Source: Bacillus sp. SD088 (lineage in GTDB: Bacteria > Bacillota > Bacilli > Bacillales > Bacillaceae_C). Taken from it: DNA of 64,000 nt. The position numbers were made by a program, and so were the translations under genes. Positions 16,422-25,479 of this stretch are shown here, one piece after another. The stretch covers positions 1 to 64,000 of the forward strand of contig NZ_JADIJK010000017.1 in NCBI RefSeq assembly GCF_017355205.1, written 5' to 3'. The notes under the pieces were generated by a model that was not told where the DNA came from, did no database searches, and saw only the letters and a list, made by a program, of their open reading frames with translations. Each line of letters starts with the position of its first letter. Within the stretch, counting starts at the first letter, position 1.

Positions 16422-18848
16422 ATGGGAGCACAAAAAGAAGTAAGTTTACAAATCCAAGGCATGACTTGTGCTGCATGTGCCAATAAAATTGAAAAAGGTC
16501 TAAATAAGATAGACGGTGTGGTAGATGCCAATGTCAATTTTGCGATAGAAAAAACAAAGGTTGTATACGACCCAGAGAAAACAAATGTACAAGATTTTGA
16601 AGCCAAAATCGAAAAATTAGGCTATCAGGTGGCCTATGATAAGCAAACATTTGATATATCTGGGATGACCTGTGCCGCGTGTGCGAATAAAATTGAAAAA
16701 CGACTTTCTAAAATGGACGGCGTTTCTAATGCTACGGTTAACTTTGCTTTGGAGAATGTCACGGTCGATTATGATCACGGTCAAGTGACAACTGGAGATA
16801 TGATCGAAGCGGTAAAAAAACTGGGGTATACCCTAAAGGTTCCAACATCCAAAGAAGAAACGGCGAATAGTAAGGATGAAGAAGTAAGAAACCAAACTGG
16901 GAAATTCATCTTCTCCGCAATTCTAACATTACCTTTGCTATGGACGATGGTCACGCATTTCAAGTTTACGTCTTTTATTTATTCACCAGACATGCTAATG
17001 AATCCATGGGTGCAATTGGCATTAGCGACTCCTGTTCAATTTATCGTTGGAGCACAATTTTATCGAGGGGCGTATAAGGCATTACGCAATAAAAGTGCAA
17101 ATATGGATGTTCTCGTTGCATTAGGTACATCTGTCGCATATTTCTATAGCATTTTCCTCGGTATTGAATGGCAAATGAACGGCCAAGTGGGGATGCCAGT
17201 TCTCTATTTCGAAGCTGCGTCAGTCATTATCACATTAGTTATCCTTGGGAAGCTTTTTGAAGTACGTGCCAAAGGACGTACAGGTCAGGCTATTCAAAAA
17301 TTGCTTGGCATGCAAGCTAAAACAGCACGAGTAATCCGCGATGGGAACGAGCAAGAAATAGCCATTGAAGAAGTCATTGTTGGAGATACCGTTATTGTTC
17401 GTCCTGGTGAAAAAATTCCAGTTGATGGGCAAATTATAAAAGGTGAATCTGCTGTAGATGAATCGATGATTACAGGAGAGAGTATCCCTGTTGATAAAAA
17501 ACTGGGCGATAATGCCATCGGTTCAACGATTAATAAAAATGGAATCTTAACGATTGAGGCAACAAAAGTTGGAAAAGATACGGCGTTATCACAAATTGTG
17601 AAAGTGGTGGAGGAAGCACAAGGAAGTAAAGCGGATATTCAGCGAGTCGCTGACCGTGTATCAGGTATCTTTGTACCGATTGTAGTAGGGATTGCCATCG
17701 TGACATTCCTTGTTTGGTACTTCTTCGTCGAACCTGGCGAATTACGCTCAGCACTTGTCCCAGCTATTACAGTTCTTGTTATTGCTTGTCCGTGTGCACT
17801 AGGCTTAGCAACACCAACATCGGTTATGGCTGGTTCAGGAAGAGCAGCGGAACTTGGTGTTTTATTTAAAGGTGGAGAGTATTTAGAAAATACGCGCTTA
17901 CTAAATACGATTGTTTTAGATAAAACAGGAACAGTAACCAAAGGGGAGCCAGAATTAACAGACGTTCTTCCTCAACAAAATTTTACGGAGGAAGAGGTAC
18001 TATCATTAGTGGCTTCTGCTGAAAATAGTTCGGAGCATCCACTTGCAGAAGCGATTGTAAAAGGTGCAAAAGATAAAGGTGTTAAAGTAGAAGAAGTAGA
18101 GTCCTTTGAAGCCATACCTGGATATGGTATTCGCTCTACACTAAATCAACAAACGATTTTTGTCGGCACAAGAAAACTTATGCAACAACAGAATATCGAT
18201 GTTACTTCTGTAGAAGAAACGATGGCGAAATTAGAATCAGATGGAAAAACAGCTATGCTGATTGGTGTTGATCAACAGTTAGCAGGAGTGATTGCTGTAG
18301 CTGATACGGTAAAAGACACATCAAAAGCAGCTATTAAAAGAATGCACGAACTTGGCTTAGAAGTCATTATGCTGACAGGTGATAATGAGCGAACAGCACA
18401 AGCCATTGGGAAACAGGTTGGTATTGACCGCGTTATCGCAGAAGTTGTACCAGAGCAAAAAGCTGATGAAATTAAGAAATTGCAACAAGAAAATAAAAGA
18501 GTAGCCATGGTAGGTGATGGTGTGAATGATGCACCAGCTCTAGCGATTGCCGATATTGGAATGGCCATTGGTACAGGAACGGATGTAGCCATTGAGGCTG
18601 CCGATATTACGCTTATGCGAGGAGACTTGCACAGTGTGGCTGATAGTGTAGAACTGAGTACCAAAACAATGCGTAATATTAAACAAAACCTGTTCTTCGC
18701 GTTCATCTATAATTCTGCTTCTATCCCGATTGCTGCTATTGGTTTACTGGCTCCATGGGTTGCCGGAGCTGCGATGGCGTTTAGCTCTGTATCTGTTGTA
18801 CTCAATGCCTTGCGGTTACAACGCTTGAAGCTAAAGGGAGGGCAGTAA
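16422..18848 (+). CDS. copA: copper-exporting P1B-type ATPase CopA
   Basis: An 808-residue P1B-1 ATPase that exports Cu(I). It has two N-terminal metal-binding domains ([11 protein letters not shown] twice, Cys16/19 and Cys84/87), the membrane CPC motif at 456-458 in [12 protein letters not shown], the phosphorylation loop [11 protein letters not shown] (Asp500), the SEHPLAEAI nucleotide motif and the hinge [10 protein letters not shown] (about 698). YNSASIP and the final [15 protein letters not shown] carry the additional TM7/TM8 copper ligands (Tyr, Asn, Met, Ser, Ser) diagnostic of the copper class. Length is typical for Bacillaceae. It has its own CsoR operator, and the next gene follows within five bases. 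Confidence 0.97.
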   Translation: MGAQKEVSLQIQGMTCAACANKIEKGLNKIDGVVDANVNFAIEKTKVVYDPEKTNVQDFEAKIEKLGYQVAYDKQTFDISGMTCAACANKIEKRLSKMDGVSNATVNFALENVTVDYDHGQVTTGDMIEAVKKLGYTLKVPTSKEETANSKDEEVRNQTGKFIFSAILTLPLLWTMVTHFKFTSFIYSPDMLMNPWVQLALATPVQFIVGAQFYRGAYKALRNKSANMDVLVALGTSVAYFYSIFLGIEWQMNGQVGMPVLYFEAASVIITLVILGKLFEVRAKGRTGQAIQKLLGMQAKTARVIRDGNEQEIAIEEVIVGDTVIVRPGEKIPVDGQIIKGESAVDESMITGESIPVDKKLGDNAIGSTINKNGILTIEATKVGKDTALSQIVKVVEEAQGSKADIQRVADRVSGIFVPIVVGIAIVTFLVWYFFVEPGELRSALVPAITVLVIACPCALGLATPTSVMAGSGRAAELGVLFKGGEYLENTRLLNTIVLDKTGTVTKGEPELTDVLPQQNFTEEEVLSLVASAENSSEHPLAEAIVKGAKDKGVKVEEVESFEAIPGYGIRSTLNQQTIFVGTRKLMQQQNIDVTSVEETMAKLESDGKTAMLIGVDQQLAGVIAVADTVKDTSKAAIKRMHELGLEVIMLTGDNERTAQAIGKQVGIDRVIAEVVPEQKADEIKKLQQENKRVAMVGDGVNDAPALAIADIGMAIGTGTDVAIEAADITLMRGDLHSVADSVELSTKTMRNIKQNLFFAFIYNSASIPIAAIGLLAPWVAGAAMAFSSVSVVLNALRLQRLKLKGGQ

Positions 18849-18852
18849 AGCT

Positions 18853-19677
18853 ATGTCAATTAAAAAGTGGGTTTCTCTTAGTATTGTATATGTAGTATTG
18901 GTTATCCTAGCATATAGCTTAATTACTGGAAATAACCCTTTTCAAAGCGGGAAATTAGACAATAACCATGAAACTTCAGAAGTTTATAAGGAGGAAGAGA
19001 CAATGGATCATAGCGAGCACAATCATCATCATAACCATCAGGTCGAATCAGAGGTTCATACAAATGTAACTTACAATGATGGAAAAGTCTTTATTGAATT
19101 GGAGGATCATACAGGGGCAGCGCCTGAATTAGCCATTGAACATGAAGCAGAGATGCACTTCATTATGGTTTCCAATGATCTGGAGAAATACTATCATTTA
19201 CACCCGGAGAAGGAACAGGAGGGAACGTATGCCGTAAGTCAAGATTTAAATGATGGCACTTATCAAGCCTTTGTCGATATTACACCAGAAAATAAGGCGT
19301 ACCAGATCGCTCCCAATCCTGTTCAAGTTGGAACGAACGAAACGGATAAAGTAAGACTAGAGAGTGAGGATAAGTGGACAAAAGAAGTCGATGGGAAGAC
19401 CGTCACTTTAGAAGATGCTCATGCAACAGTTGGAGACGAAGTCCCTTTGGTATTTGATATGCATGGGGAAACGCCTGATTCCTATCTAGGTGCCCTAGGG
19501 CATGTAGTGATTGTGGATGAGGATGTTGAGCAATATATTCATGTTCATCCAGCATCTGATGATACAACAACGTTTAACGCGCATTTTTCTCAACCCGGCA
19601 TGTACAAAATCTGGGCTGAATTTAAGTTTGATGATAATGTTCATGTCTATCCGTTTATTATTGAAGTACAGGCATAA
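18853..19677 (+). CDS. membrane-anchored His-rich extracytoplasmic protein of the copper operon
   Basis: A 274-residue protein with one N-terminal membrane span (WVSLSIVYVVLVILAYSLIT), then a linker with MDHSEHNHHHNHQ and a two-part domain containing paired histidine sites (YYHLHPEKEQEG, YIHVHPA, NVHVYPF). This is the pattern of YtkA/FixH-like or cupredoxin-like metal-handling domains exposed outside the cell. Directly after copA, it probably binds exported copper at the cell surface. An in-frame internal ATG at 19003 (Met-Asp-His-Ser) is preceded by AAGGAGG at ideal spacing, so a shorter soluble form lacking the anchor may also be made. Confidence 0.72.
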   Translation: MSIKKWVSLSIVYVVLVILAYSLITGNNPFQSGKLDNNHETSEVYKEEETMDHSEHNHHHNHQVESEVHTNVTYNDGKVFIELEDHTGAAPELAIEHEAEMHFIMVSNDLEKYYHLHPEKEQEGTYAVSQDLNDGTYQAFVDITPENKAYQIAPNPVQVGTNETDKVRLESEDKWTKEVDGKTVTLEDAHATVGDEVPLVFDMHGETPDSYLGALGHVVIVDEDVEQYIHVHPASDDTTTFNAHFSQPGMYKIWAEFKFDDNVHVYPFIIEVQA

Positions 19678-19698
19678 ACAAAGGAGTGAGGTTTTGTG

Positions 19699-19977
19699 AT
19701 GAAAAATTATCAACTTGAAGTCTACACTAGACCTACTTGCTCAGATTGCCAAGACTTGAAAAAATTCTTGCAGAGTCATCATATTCCTCATAAGGAATAT
19801 GATTTAGCAAAAGAACCTTCAAAAGAAAAAGATCTGGTAAAGATAACAGGAAGCAGAATTGTTCCAGCACTTGTGTTTTCTCATCCGTCGTTCCTAGGCT
19901 GGATGAGAAAACCAAAGAGCCTAATAGGGTTCGAACAGAATAAAGAAGAGATAAAGCAACTATTACATGTAAGCTAA
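19699..19977 (+). CDS. glutaredoxin family protein
   Basis: A 92-residue thioredoxin-fold protein with active site RPTCSDC (Cys14 and Cys17) and the cis-proline region SRIVPALVF near residues 54-62. Such proteins reduce disulfides or mixed thiols. It follows the His-rich protein within 21 bases, after AAGGAGTGAGG, and so belongs to the copA transcript. A GTG one codon earlier is an equally possible start. The C-terminus (GFEQNKEEIKQLLHVS) is the normal helix. In a copper operon it may protect or reset thiols attacked by Cu(I). Confidence 0.82.
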   Translation: MKNYQLEVYTRPTCSDCQDLKKFLQSHHIPHKEYDLAKEPSKEKDLVKITGSRIVPALVFSHPSFLGWMRKPKSLIGFEQNKEEIKQLLHVS

Positions 19978-20026
19978 CGATATATACTTTGCTGCATTTT
20001 GCGAGTATATTTTTTTTATCTATTTT

Positions 20027-20043
20027 ATACCCTGTGGGGGTAC
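20027..20043. promoter_or_regulatory. CsoR-type operator 5
   Basis: ATACCCTGTGGGGGTAC, a 17-bp site one base off a perfect terminal pair, 33 bases before the start of the reductase-like gene. This gives the downstream gene its own CsoR-type control. Confidence 0.75.
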
Positions 20044-20076
20044 GGAGATGATGTAGGATTAAGGAGGAGAAATGAT

Positions 20077-20694
20077 ATGGTCAGCGATGTTGAAAAAATT
20101 AAAATCGCCGTAAACGGAGGAATCGGATTTGGGGCAAAACTAAACGCAAAACAACTTACGACGATCTCAAAGTATATGAATGAAGATGAGAAACTGGAGT
20201 TGACAACCTTTCAACAACTCTATATTGAAATTCCAGAAGAAAAAAAAGAAGAAATCATAGAAGAATTCGAAACCGTTGGATTAGCATGTTATCCAGTTGG
20301 AAACGTCGTAAAGAGTTTGAGAACCTGTAATTTTTGCAAAGGGGAAGAACGAGAAGGGATGCCAGTGGCAAAGGAATTAAATAAACGCTTTGCTGGAAAG
20401 CCAGTACCATTTACCTTGAAGTTTTCTTATACAGGTTGTCCGATTGGATGCGGAGAACCGATGTTAAGTGACATAGGCGTTATGAAGTATAAGGATCATT
20501 ACAATTTATATGTTGGTGGAAAAGCAAAAGGAAGAGATGCGGAAGTTGGATATTTATTGAAGGAGAATCTAACTCCAGAAGAATTGTACGAAACAGTAGA
20601 AAAGATTATTGCAGTCTATTCGCAAATGGGAAAAAAACGGGAGGCATTTTATAAATTCTGGAAGAGGGTAGGCAAGGAGCAATTGATAAGCTAA
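20077..20694 (+). CDS. small nitrite/sulfite reductase-like Fe-S protein
   Basis: About 205 residues. The N-terminal half is a ferredoxin-like Nir/Sir half-domain (KIAVNGGIGFGAKLNAKQL, FQQLYIEIPEE), followed by the cluster region with CNFCKG and SYTGCPIGCGEPMLSDIGVM, which resemble the paired cysteine motifs that hold siroheme and a 4Fe-4S cluster in assimilatory reductases. Those enzymes are more than twice as long, with two such halves, so this is a minimal version whose reaction is unknown. I start it at the ATG after AAGGAGG. Control by a CsoR-type operator suggests a role in copper or sulfane-sulfur stress. Confidence 0.72.
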   Translation: MVSDVEKIKIAVNGGIGFGAKLNAKQLTTISKYMNEDEKLELTTFQQLYIEIPEEKKEEIIEEFETVGLACYPVGNVVKSLRTCNFCKGEEREGMPVAKELNKRFAGKPVPFTLKFSYTGCPIGCGEPMLSDIGVMKYKDHYNLYVGGKAKGRDAEVGYLLKENLTPEELYETVEKIIAVYSQMGKKREAFYKFWKRVGKEQLIS

Positions 20695-20799
20695 TTTCGT
20701 TTTGGATAAAAAGGCCAAAGGAAATTTATCCACCCTTACCTTAATGGATCATCATCCAATATCGTAACAAATTAATGTAATACTGGAGGGAATATCATT

Positions 20800-22227
20800 A
20801 TGTCTACACATACACAAACAATTTCGCAACCTGATCCAAAGCGATGGAAAGCACTCGCTTTATTGTGTTTTGCGAATTTCCTTGTGATGATGGATTCTGC
20901 AATTATTCAGATTGCCCTACCTTCTATCAAAGGGATGCTTGGTTATAGTCAAGAAAACTTACAATGGGTCATGAGTGCATTTTTGATTATATTTGGGGGA
21001 TTTCTATTATTGGGTGGAAGATTAGCGGATTTATTCGGAAACAGACGCATATTTAATTTGGGTGTTATCATTTTAATTGTGTCATCCTTATTTGCCGGTT
21101 TAGCTTGGAGTGAAATGAGTTTAAACATGGCTCGGGGTGCTCAAGGATTAGGCTCTGCTTTCATTGCACCAGCAGCCCTGTCCCTGATTATGCTTCTATT
21201 TTCTTCCAATGGTAAAGAAATGGGGAAAGCACTTGCCTTTTGGGGACTGTCTGGAGCAGCAGGTGGGGCTTTGGGTATCGTTTTAGGTGGCGTTATTACA
21301 GAAGTTCTAGGGTGGCGCTGGACCTTATTAATCTATGTTCCACTTGGTATTACCGTGCTGATCTTATCGCCAAAGCTTCTACAAAAGGCTGGGCGTAAAG
21401 CAACTGGTAGTGTCGATTATATCGGCGCTATTCTAGTTACGGTTTCTTCCATGTTAATGGTTTATGGGATTGTAACAGCAGAGCATAGTGGGTGGCAGTC
21501 AGCAGGTACAATAGTTCCTTTAGCCGTTGGAGCTATCTTATTTCTTATTTTTCTTTTGGTACAGTCCAAGAAAAAAGAACCACTTTTGCCACTCGATATA
21601 TTTAAGACACCTAATTTAGCTATAGGAAATATTTCCGTTTTCTTAATAGCAGCATCATGGTTCCCGCTTGTTTATATACTTGTGTTATACTTGCAGCAGG
21701 TTTTACAGCTTTCTCCATTTATTGGAGCAATGGCAATGCTGCCTATGCCAGTATTCATGGCGATTTTCATGATATTTATAGTGGAAAAAGTGATGGGAAA
21801 ATTCGGCATCAAAAAGACCATGATTACTGGATTTGTCTTACTTGGGGTTGGAGGCATTTTATTCTCACAAACGGCTGCAGTTGATGGGAACTATTGGACA
21901 AATGTGTTTCTGGCTTCGTTAATAGCATCTTTAGGTAATGCACTTGCTTATCTACCGGCCACTACCGCATCTGTATCGGATGTTGCATCAGAAAAGTCAG
22001 GTATTGCATCTGGTTTATACAATACATTTTACCAAATTGGATCAGCGGTCGGCCTAGCTGTAATAGTATCGATTGCAGGGGAAATAACCTCTTCTAATAC
22101 ATCCGAGTCACAGGTAGTTGCCTTGAATGCTGGTTTCCAGCAGGCATTTTTCTGGAGTGGTATCATAGCAATTGTCGGTGCAGTATTGTCACTTCTGTTT
22201 ACTCGCTCACGAAAGCAGGGGAAATAG
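20800..22227 (+). CDS. MFS transporter, DHA2 (EmrB/QacA) family
   Basis: A 475-residue protein with 14 predicted membrane spans. Motif A reads GGRLADLFGNRRIF (about residues 71-84), and the LGLRWTLLIYVPLG-like motif C region is present as GWRWTLLIYVPLGI. DHA2 carriers expel drugs or organic solutes by proton antiport. It lies inside the copper regulon, between the reductase-like gene and csoR, and starts after GGAGGG. It may therefore respond to copper, possibly by read-through from operator 5, but the substrate is unknown. Confidence 0.88.
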   Translation: MSTHTQTISQPDPKRWKALALLCFANFLVMMDSAIIQIALPSIKGMLGYSQENLQWVMSAFLIIFGGFLLLGGRLADLFGNRRIFNLGVIILIVSSLFAGLAWSEMSLNMARGAQGLGSAFIAPAALSLIMLLFSSNGKEMGKALAFWGLSGAAGGALGIVLGGVITEVLGWRWTLLIYVPLGITVLILSPKLLQKAGRKATGSVDYIGAILVTVSSMLMVYGIVTAEHSGWQSAGTIVPLAVGAILFLIFLLVQSKKKEPLLPLDIFKTPNLAIGNISVFLIAASWFPLVYILVLYLQQVLQLSPFIGAMAMLPMPVFMAIFMIFIVEKVMGKFGIKKTMITGFVLLGVGGILFSQTAAVDGNYWTNVFLASLIASLGNALAYLPATTASVSDVASEKSGIASGLYNTFYQIGSAVGLAVIVSIAGEITSSNTSESQVVALNAGFQQAFFWSGIIAIVGAVLSLLFTRSRKQGK

Positions 22228-22243
22228 TCTTCAATGGTAGTAG

Positions 22244-22272
22244 TTGAAAATAATACCTAATAGGGGTATAAT
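22244..22272 (+). promoter_or_regulatory. csoR promoter with CsoR-type operator 6
   Basis: TTGAAA (22244-22249), 17-base spacer, TATAAT (22267-22272). The operator ATACCTAATAGGGGTAT (22253-22269) lies within and overlaps the promoter, so csoR is autoregulated. Confidence 0.85.
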
Positions 22273-22302
22273 GAAGGTATATAACAAAAGGAAGTGATCC
22301 AT

Positions 22303-22605
22303 TTGGATAAATTCTTACATGATCACCCAAGTAAACCAAGAACGCAGGATGAAAAACAAAAAGTTATTAATCGTTTAAAACGTATAGAAGGCCAAGTTCG
22401 TGGAATACAGAAAATGGTAGAAGAGGACCGTTATTGTGTGGATATCCTAGTACAAATCAGTGCTATTCAATCTGCCCTAAAAAATGTAGGTTTTGCTGTG
22501 ACTGAACGACATATTAACCACTGTGTCAGTGATGCGATTAAACAAGGTGAAGGCAAAGAGACAATTGAGGAATTAATGGGCGTTCTGAAGCAGTTTTCCA
22601 AGTAA
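22303..22605 (+). CDS. csoR: copper-sensing repressor CsoR
   Basis: A 100-residue DUF156 repressor. With the TTG start (preceded by AAAGGAAGTGAT), the copper ligands fall at Cys45, His70 and Cys74 (DRYCVDIL, then ERHINHC), the same positions as in Bacillus subtilis CsoR. This His/Cys set argues for Cu(I) sensing and against the persulfide-sensing paralogue CstR, which lacks the histidine. It contains the usual INRLKRIEGQVRGI DNA-binding helix. It should repress all six ATACCC-N5-GGGTAT sites in the window when copper is absent. The GTG three codons earlier lies too close to the ribosome binding site. Confidence 0.95.
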   Translation: MDKFLHDHPSKPRTQDEKQKVINRLKRIEGQVRGIQKMVEEDRYCVDILVQISAIQSALKNVGFAVTERHINHCVSDAIKQGEGKETIEELMGVLKQFSK

Positions 22606-22678
22606 GGAAGGAACGCTCAGAAAGCCATATGAATCCGCGTCTGATGTTGAACAACTGAATAAAGCGTAATAAATAAAG

Positions 22679-22727
22679 GGCTGTTCAGAAACTCAGTGAA
22701 AACTGAGTTTCTGAACAGCCTTATTTT
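22679..22727 (+). terminator. strong rho-independent terminator after csoR
   Basis: A 19-bp perfect stem (GGCTGTTCAGAAACTCAGT and its complement) closed by a GAAA loop, followed by TTATTTT. Confidence 0.9.
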
Positions 22728-22732
22728 GAAGA

Positions 22733-22918
22733 TAAGAAAGTATAAAGTTTTGGCTAGTGTTTTGATCTAGCTCCAGCGCCAGCGACTAGCAAACTTTCGG
22801 TGCCTTCCTACGATAAGTCAACATCAACTCGCCTTATCAGGCTCACTGTGTTTCCTTTATCTCGTCAGGCCCCTAAAAAGTTTGTACGTCGCTAAACGGG
22901 CGCTTGCGCTTTTCTTAT
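22733..22918 (+). repeat. interspersed repeat, family A (forward copy)
   Basis: Begins TAAGAAAGTATAAAGTTTTG, continues GATCTAGCTCCAGCGCC and ends GCGCTTGCGCTTTTCTTA. It is the inverse-orientation partner of 10141-10365; both share AGCAAACTTTCGGTGCC near one end. No reading frame. Confidence 0.75.
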
Positions 22919-22945
22919 TTATGAAGCAGTTTAAAACAGAGGCTA

Positions 22946-22963
22946 TTTTCATCAAATTTTCAT
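22946..22963 (+). promoter_or_regulatory. TTTTCAT direct repeat, probable response-regulator site 1
   Basis: TTTTCAT occurs twice with an 11-base period (22946-22952 and 22957-22963), the spacing expected for tandem OmpR/PhoB-type binding. It stands upstream of the membrane protein-ccdA-tlpA-osmC-RR-HK run, which encodes such a regulator. Two further copies are at 31623 and 32545. Confidence 0.55.
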
Positions 22964-23016
22964 ATTAGATCTGTACGCTTTGATTAGATATATAAATTGA
23001 ATAAAGGAGAAAGCTG

Positions 23017-23655
23017 TTGGTGCAAATAAGTAAATTAGTGCCCATTGGTGTTTTGGTTGCGAGCATTGTTGGTGGGATTATTTTCTTTTATTTATCAAGT
23101 AATTTATCAAAAGAAAATAAAAAAGTACATATAGAACAGATGATTTCAGAACTAGTTAACTTTATCGTCTTTATTTGGGTAGGGAAAATTGTTCTAAATA
23201 TCTCCTTATTTGTACAAGATCCATTAGCCATCTTCGCTTATCCAAGTGATTCAAGATCGTTTTATATTGCCGTTTTATGTAGTAGTGTTTCCCTTTTCTT
23301 AAAAGCAAAAAAAGGAAAAATAAATGTGGTTTCGCTGTCAAAATCGTTTCTTCCTGTATTTTTAGTAGGGTCTTTTTTATATGAATTTATTTATATCGTT
23401 TTCCTTAGTAAGGGGGGACCAAACGGCTACTTTATCTTAATAACGATAGTCTTACTCCTATTTTTACTTTTAAATGGGCGTTTGAGTACAAAACTCTTAT
23501 TTGTCATGATATTAGCGGGTTGGTGTTTTGGCATTTTATTTCTCACTTTTATCCAGCCGTTTGTCACAGTGTTTGGTTATATAATGGCACCGTGGTTTGT
23601 AGGTTTGTTTTTTATCGTAAATTTTTTCATCATTTTTAGAAAGAGGGATTTTTAA
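23017..23655 (+). CDS. multi-pass membrane protein of unknown function
   Basis: A 212-residue protein with about seven hydrophobic spans (LVPIGVLVASIVGGIIFFYL, LVNFIVFIWVGKIVLNISLF, FLPVFLVGSFLYEFIYIVFL and others). I recognise no family. The start is TTG or the adjacent GTG after AAAGGAGAAAG. Its stop overlaps the ccdA start (TAATG), so it is translationally coupled to the thiol-redox genes. A cysteine in the CSSVSLF span and one in AGWCFG lie within the membrane; they might exchange electrons with CcdA, but this is speculative. Confidence 0.7.
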   Translation: MVQISKLVPIGVLVASIVGGIIFFYLSSNLSKENKKVHIEQMISELVNFIVFIWVGKIVLNISLFVQDPLAIFAYPSDSRSFYIAVLCSSVSLFLKAKKGKINVVSLSKSFLPVFLVGSFLYEFIYIVFLSKGGPNGYFILITIVLLLFLLLNGRLSTKLLFVMILAGWCFGILFLTFIQPFVTVFGYIMAPWFVGLFFIVNFFIIFRKRDF

Positions 23656-24413
23656 TGGGTGGAATTGAGGCAGATACAATGTTAATTGTCGGAATGTTTC
23701 TTGCAATGGGGGCAGGGGCTTTATCATTTTTATCGCCTTGTGTGCTCCCTATTTTCCCTGCTTACATGTCGTACATAACAGGAATAAGTGTAAAAGAATT
23801 ACAAGGAGGCCAAAATGCCAAAATTAGGAAGGAGATTCTCAGCCATTCTTTCCTTTTCTTATTGGCAGTGTCGCTTGTTTTTATTAGCCTCGGGGCAAGT
23901 GCGTCGTTTCTAGGCCAATGGGTTCAAGATATACTCATTGGGGATTCAGGATTATTAATCCAAAGAATTGCGGGGATTCTCATTATTTTTATGGGGCTTT
24001 TTGTAGCCGGATGGATCAATATCCCGGCCTTAATGAAGGAAAGACGTTTTCAATATACGAAAAAAAGGGCTAATTACATCGGTTCATTTTTTATTGGATT
24101 TGGATTTGCAGCTGGCTGGACACCGTGTATCGGACCTATTTTTGCTTCGATCCTCCTATTAGCAGCAAGTAATCCCGCCCAAGGCATTTTTTATACTGTT
24201 ATGTATGTAATTGGCTTTTCGTTACCGTTTCTTGTGCTCAGTTTTTTTCTTGGGTCAACGAAATGGATTGTCCGCCATAGTGGCATCATTATGAAAGTTG
24301 GGGCAGTCATTATGATTATCATGGGGCTTGTATTATTCTCAGGGTTTATGCCGCAAATTACAGGCTTCTTGCTTGATTTAGTCGAGGATACATGGTTGTC
24401 AAGATTAGGTTAA
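23655..24413 (+). CDS. ccdA: CcdA-type thiol-disulfide transmembrane carrier
   Basis: A 252-residue member of the DsbD/CcdA family with six membrane spans. The two redox cysteines are in the conserved spots: LSFLSPCVLPIFPAYMSYI in span 1 and GWTPCIGPIFASIL in span 4. CcdA carries electrons from cytoplasmic thioredoxin to extracytoplasmic thioredoxin-like proteins for cytochrome c maturation or related reduction. It is followed at once by a TlpA/ResA-like partner. A degraded second ccdA copy lies at 32600-32808 in front of a second TlpA gene. Confidence 0.93.
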   Translation: MGGIEADTMLIVGMFLAMGAGALSFLSPCVLPIFPAYMSYITGISVKELQGGQNAKIRKEILSHSFLFLLAVSLVFISLGASASFLGQWVQDILIGDSGLLIQRIAGILIIFMGLFVAGWINIPALMKERRFQYTKKRANYIGSFFIGFGFAAGWTPCIGPIFASILLLAASNPAQGIFYTVMYVIGFSLPFLVLSFFLGSTKWIVRHSGIIMKVGAVIMIIMGLVLFSGFMPQITGFLLDLVEDTWLSRLG

Positions 24414-24432
24414 TATTGGAAGGGGCACTATA

Positions 24433-24987
24433 ATGAAAAAGGCAATTTTTATCACTGTTTTTGTTCTGATGTTTGGTTGGGCTGTATATGAATTTATATC
24501 CAACAAAGAGGATACAGCAAAAGGAAATACAGATACGACCGAACAGGTCAGTAATGAAGTAGGACTGGAACGTGGAAATATCGCTCCCGATATTAAACTG
24601 AAAACATTAGATGGGGAAGAGGTACAATTATCTGATTATCGTGGGAAGAAAGTTATGTTGAATTTCTGGGCAACATGGTGCCCGCCATGCCGCGCAGAAA
24701 TGCCAGATATGGAAAAATTCCATCAAAATACAGATATTGAAATATTAGCAGTTAACTTAATTGAAACTGAAACTAATCAAGATATAGAAAAAGTAACTGA
24801 TTTTATTGACGAGTATGAGCTTACATTTTCCGTTTTAGTAGATGAAGGGAGCCAAGCCTCAACGCTTTTCAGAATTAGTCCTATTCCAACCTCATATTTA
24901 ATTAATTCCGATGGTACCATACATAATATGGCCTTTGGAGCATTGAATTATGAACTTATGATTCAGGAATTCGAAAAGATGAAATAA
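24433..24987 (+). CDS. membrane-anchored TlpA/ResA-like thioredoxin, copy 1
   Basis: A 184-residue thiol-disulfide oxidoreductase. An N-terminal span (AIFITVFVLMFGWAVYEFI) anchors a thioredoxin domain outside the membrane; the active site is NFWATWCPPCRAEMPDMEKF with Cys83 and Cys86, and the cis-proline is in SPIPTSYLI. ResA-type proteins reduce apocytochrome c haem-binding cysteines. Reduced by the CcdA encoded just upstream, it could serve the CxxCH sites of the dihaem lipoprotein at 34146 or other exported thiols. Confidence 0.92.
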   Translation: MKKAIFITVFVLMFGWAVYEFISNKEDTAKGNTDTTEQVSNEVGLERGNIAPDIKLKTLDGEEVQLSDYRGKKVMLNFWATWCPPCRAEMPDMEKFHQNTDIEILAVNLIETETNQDIEKVTDFIDEYELTFSVLVDEGSQASTLFRISPIPTSYLINSDGTIHNMAFGALNYELMIQEFEKMK

Positions 24988-25041
24988 TTTTGCTGCTTAG
25001 AGAGTAATTAGTGACTAAAAAAGTAAAAAGGAGTAGTGGAC

Positions 25042-25425
25042 ATGATCGAATTGAATATGAAAAAACATGGGTATAATATGCAGACGGAATTTGGTGAATT
25101 ATCTATTTCCTCAGATTCGGAGTATGGCTTTCGTCCTTTTCAGTTAATGATTGCCTCGATTGCTGGTTGCAGTTCAATGACATTGGAGGTAGTGTTAACG
25201 AAAATGAGAATAGACTATAAAGATATTAAGGTATCAGCCAAGGTGGAACGTAATAAAGAAAAAGCTAACCGGATTGAAAAAATACATCTGCATTACGCTA
25301 TTAAAGGCGAAAATCTCCATCAGGAAAAAATTGAAAAGGCAGGGGCCGTTGCAAGAAAAAATTGTGGGATGGTCCAAACTGTGCAAGATAGTATACAAGT
25401 GACAGAGTCATATGAGATCCTTTAG
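25042..25425 (+). CDS. OsmC/Ohr family protein
   Basis: About 127 residues. OsmC family pattern: FRPFQLMIASIAGCSSMTLE with a first cysteine near residue 46, and a second cysteine in GAVARKNCGMVQTVQDS near residue 111. OsmC and Ohr proteins reduce organic hydroperoxides using two cysteines, and the YhfA/OsmC-like members are poorly defined. I start at the ATG after AAAAAGGAGTA rather than the GTG two codons earlier. It lies in the ccdA-tlpA run, consistent with a redox-stress role. Confidence 0.82.
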   Translation: MIELNMKKHGYNMQTEFGELSISSDSEYGFRPFQLMIASIAGCSSMTLEVVLTKMRIDYKDIKVSAKVERNKEKANRIEKIHLHYAIKGENLHQEKIEKAGAVARKNCGMVQTVQDSIQVTESYEIL

Positions 25426-25479
25426 TTGAAAGACTTGAGTAGGTACGGAGAGACTATGTAATCTGTTAGAGGTGCATAT

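Noticed and set aside
22303-22605. CstR (persulfide-sensing) instead of CsoR
   Set aside because: The Cys45/His70/Cys74 copper triad is intact; CstR lacks the histidine ligand, and copZ/copA are the neighbours.
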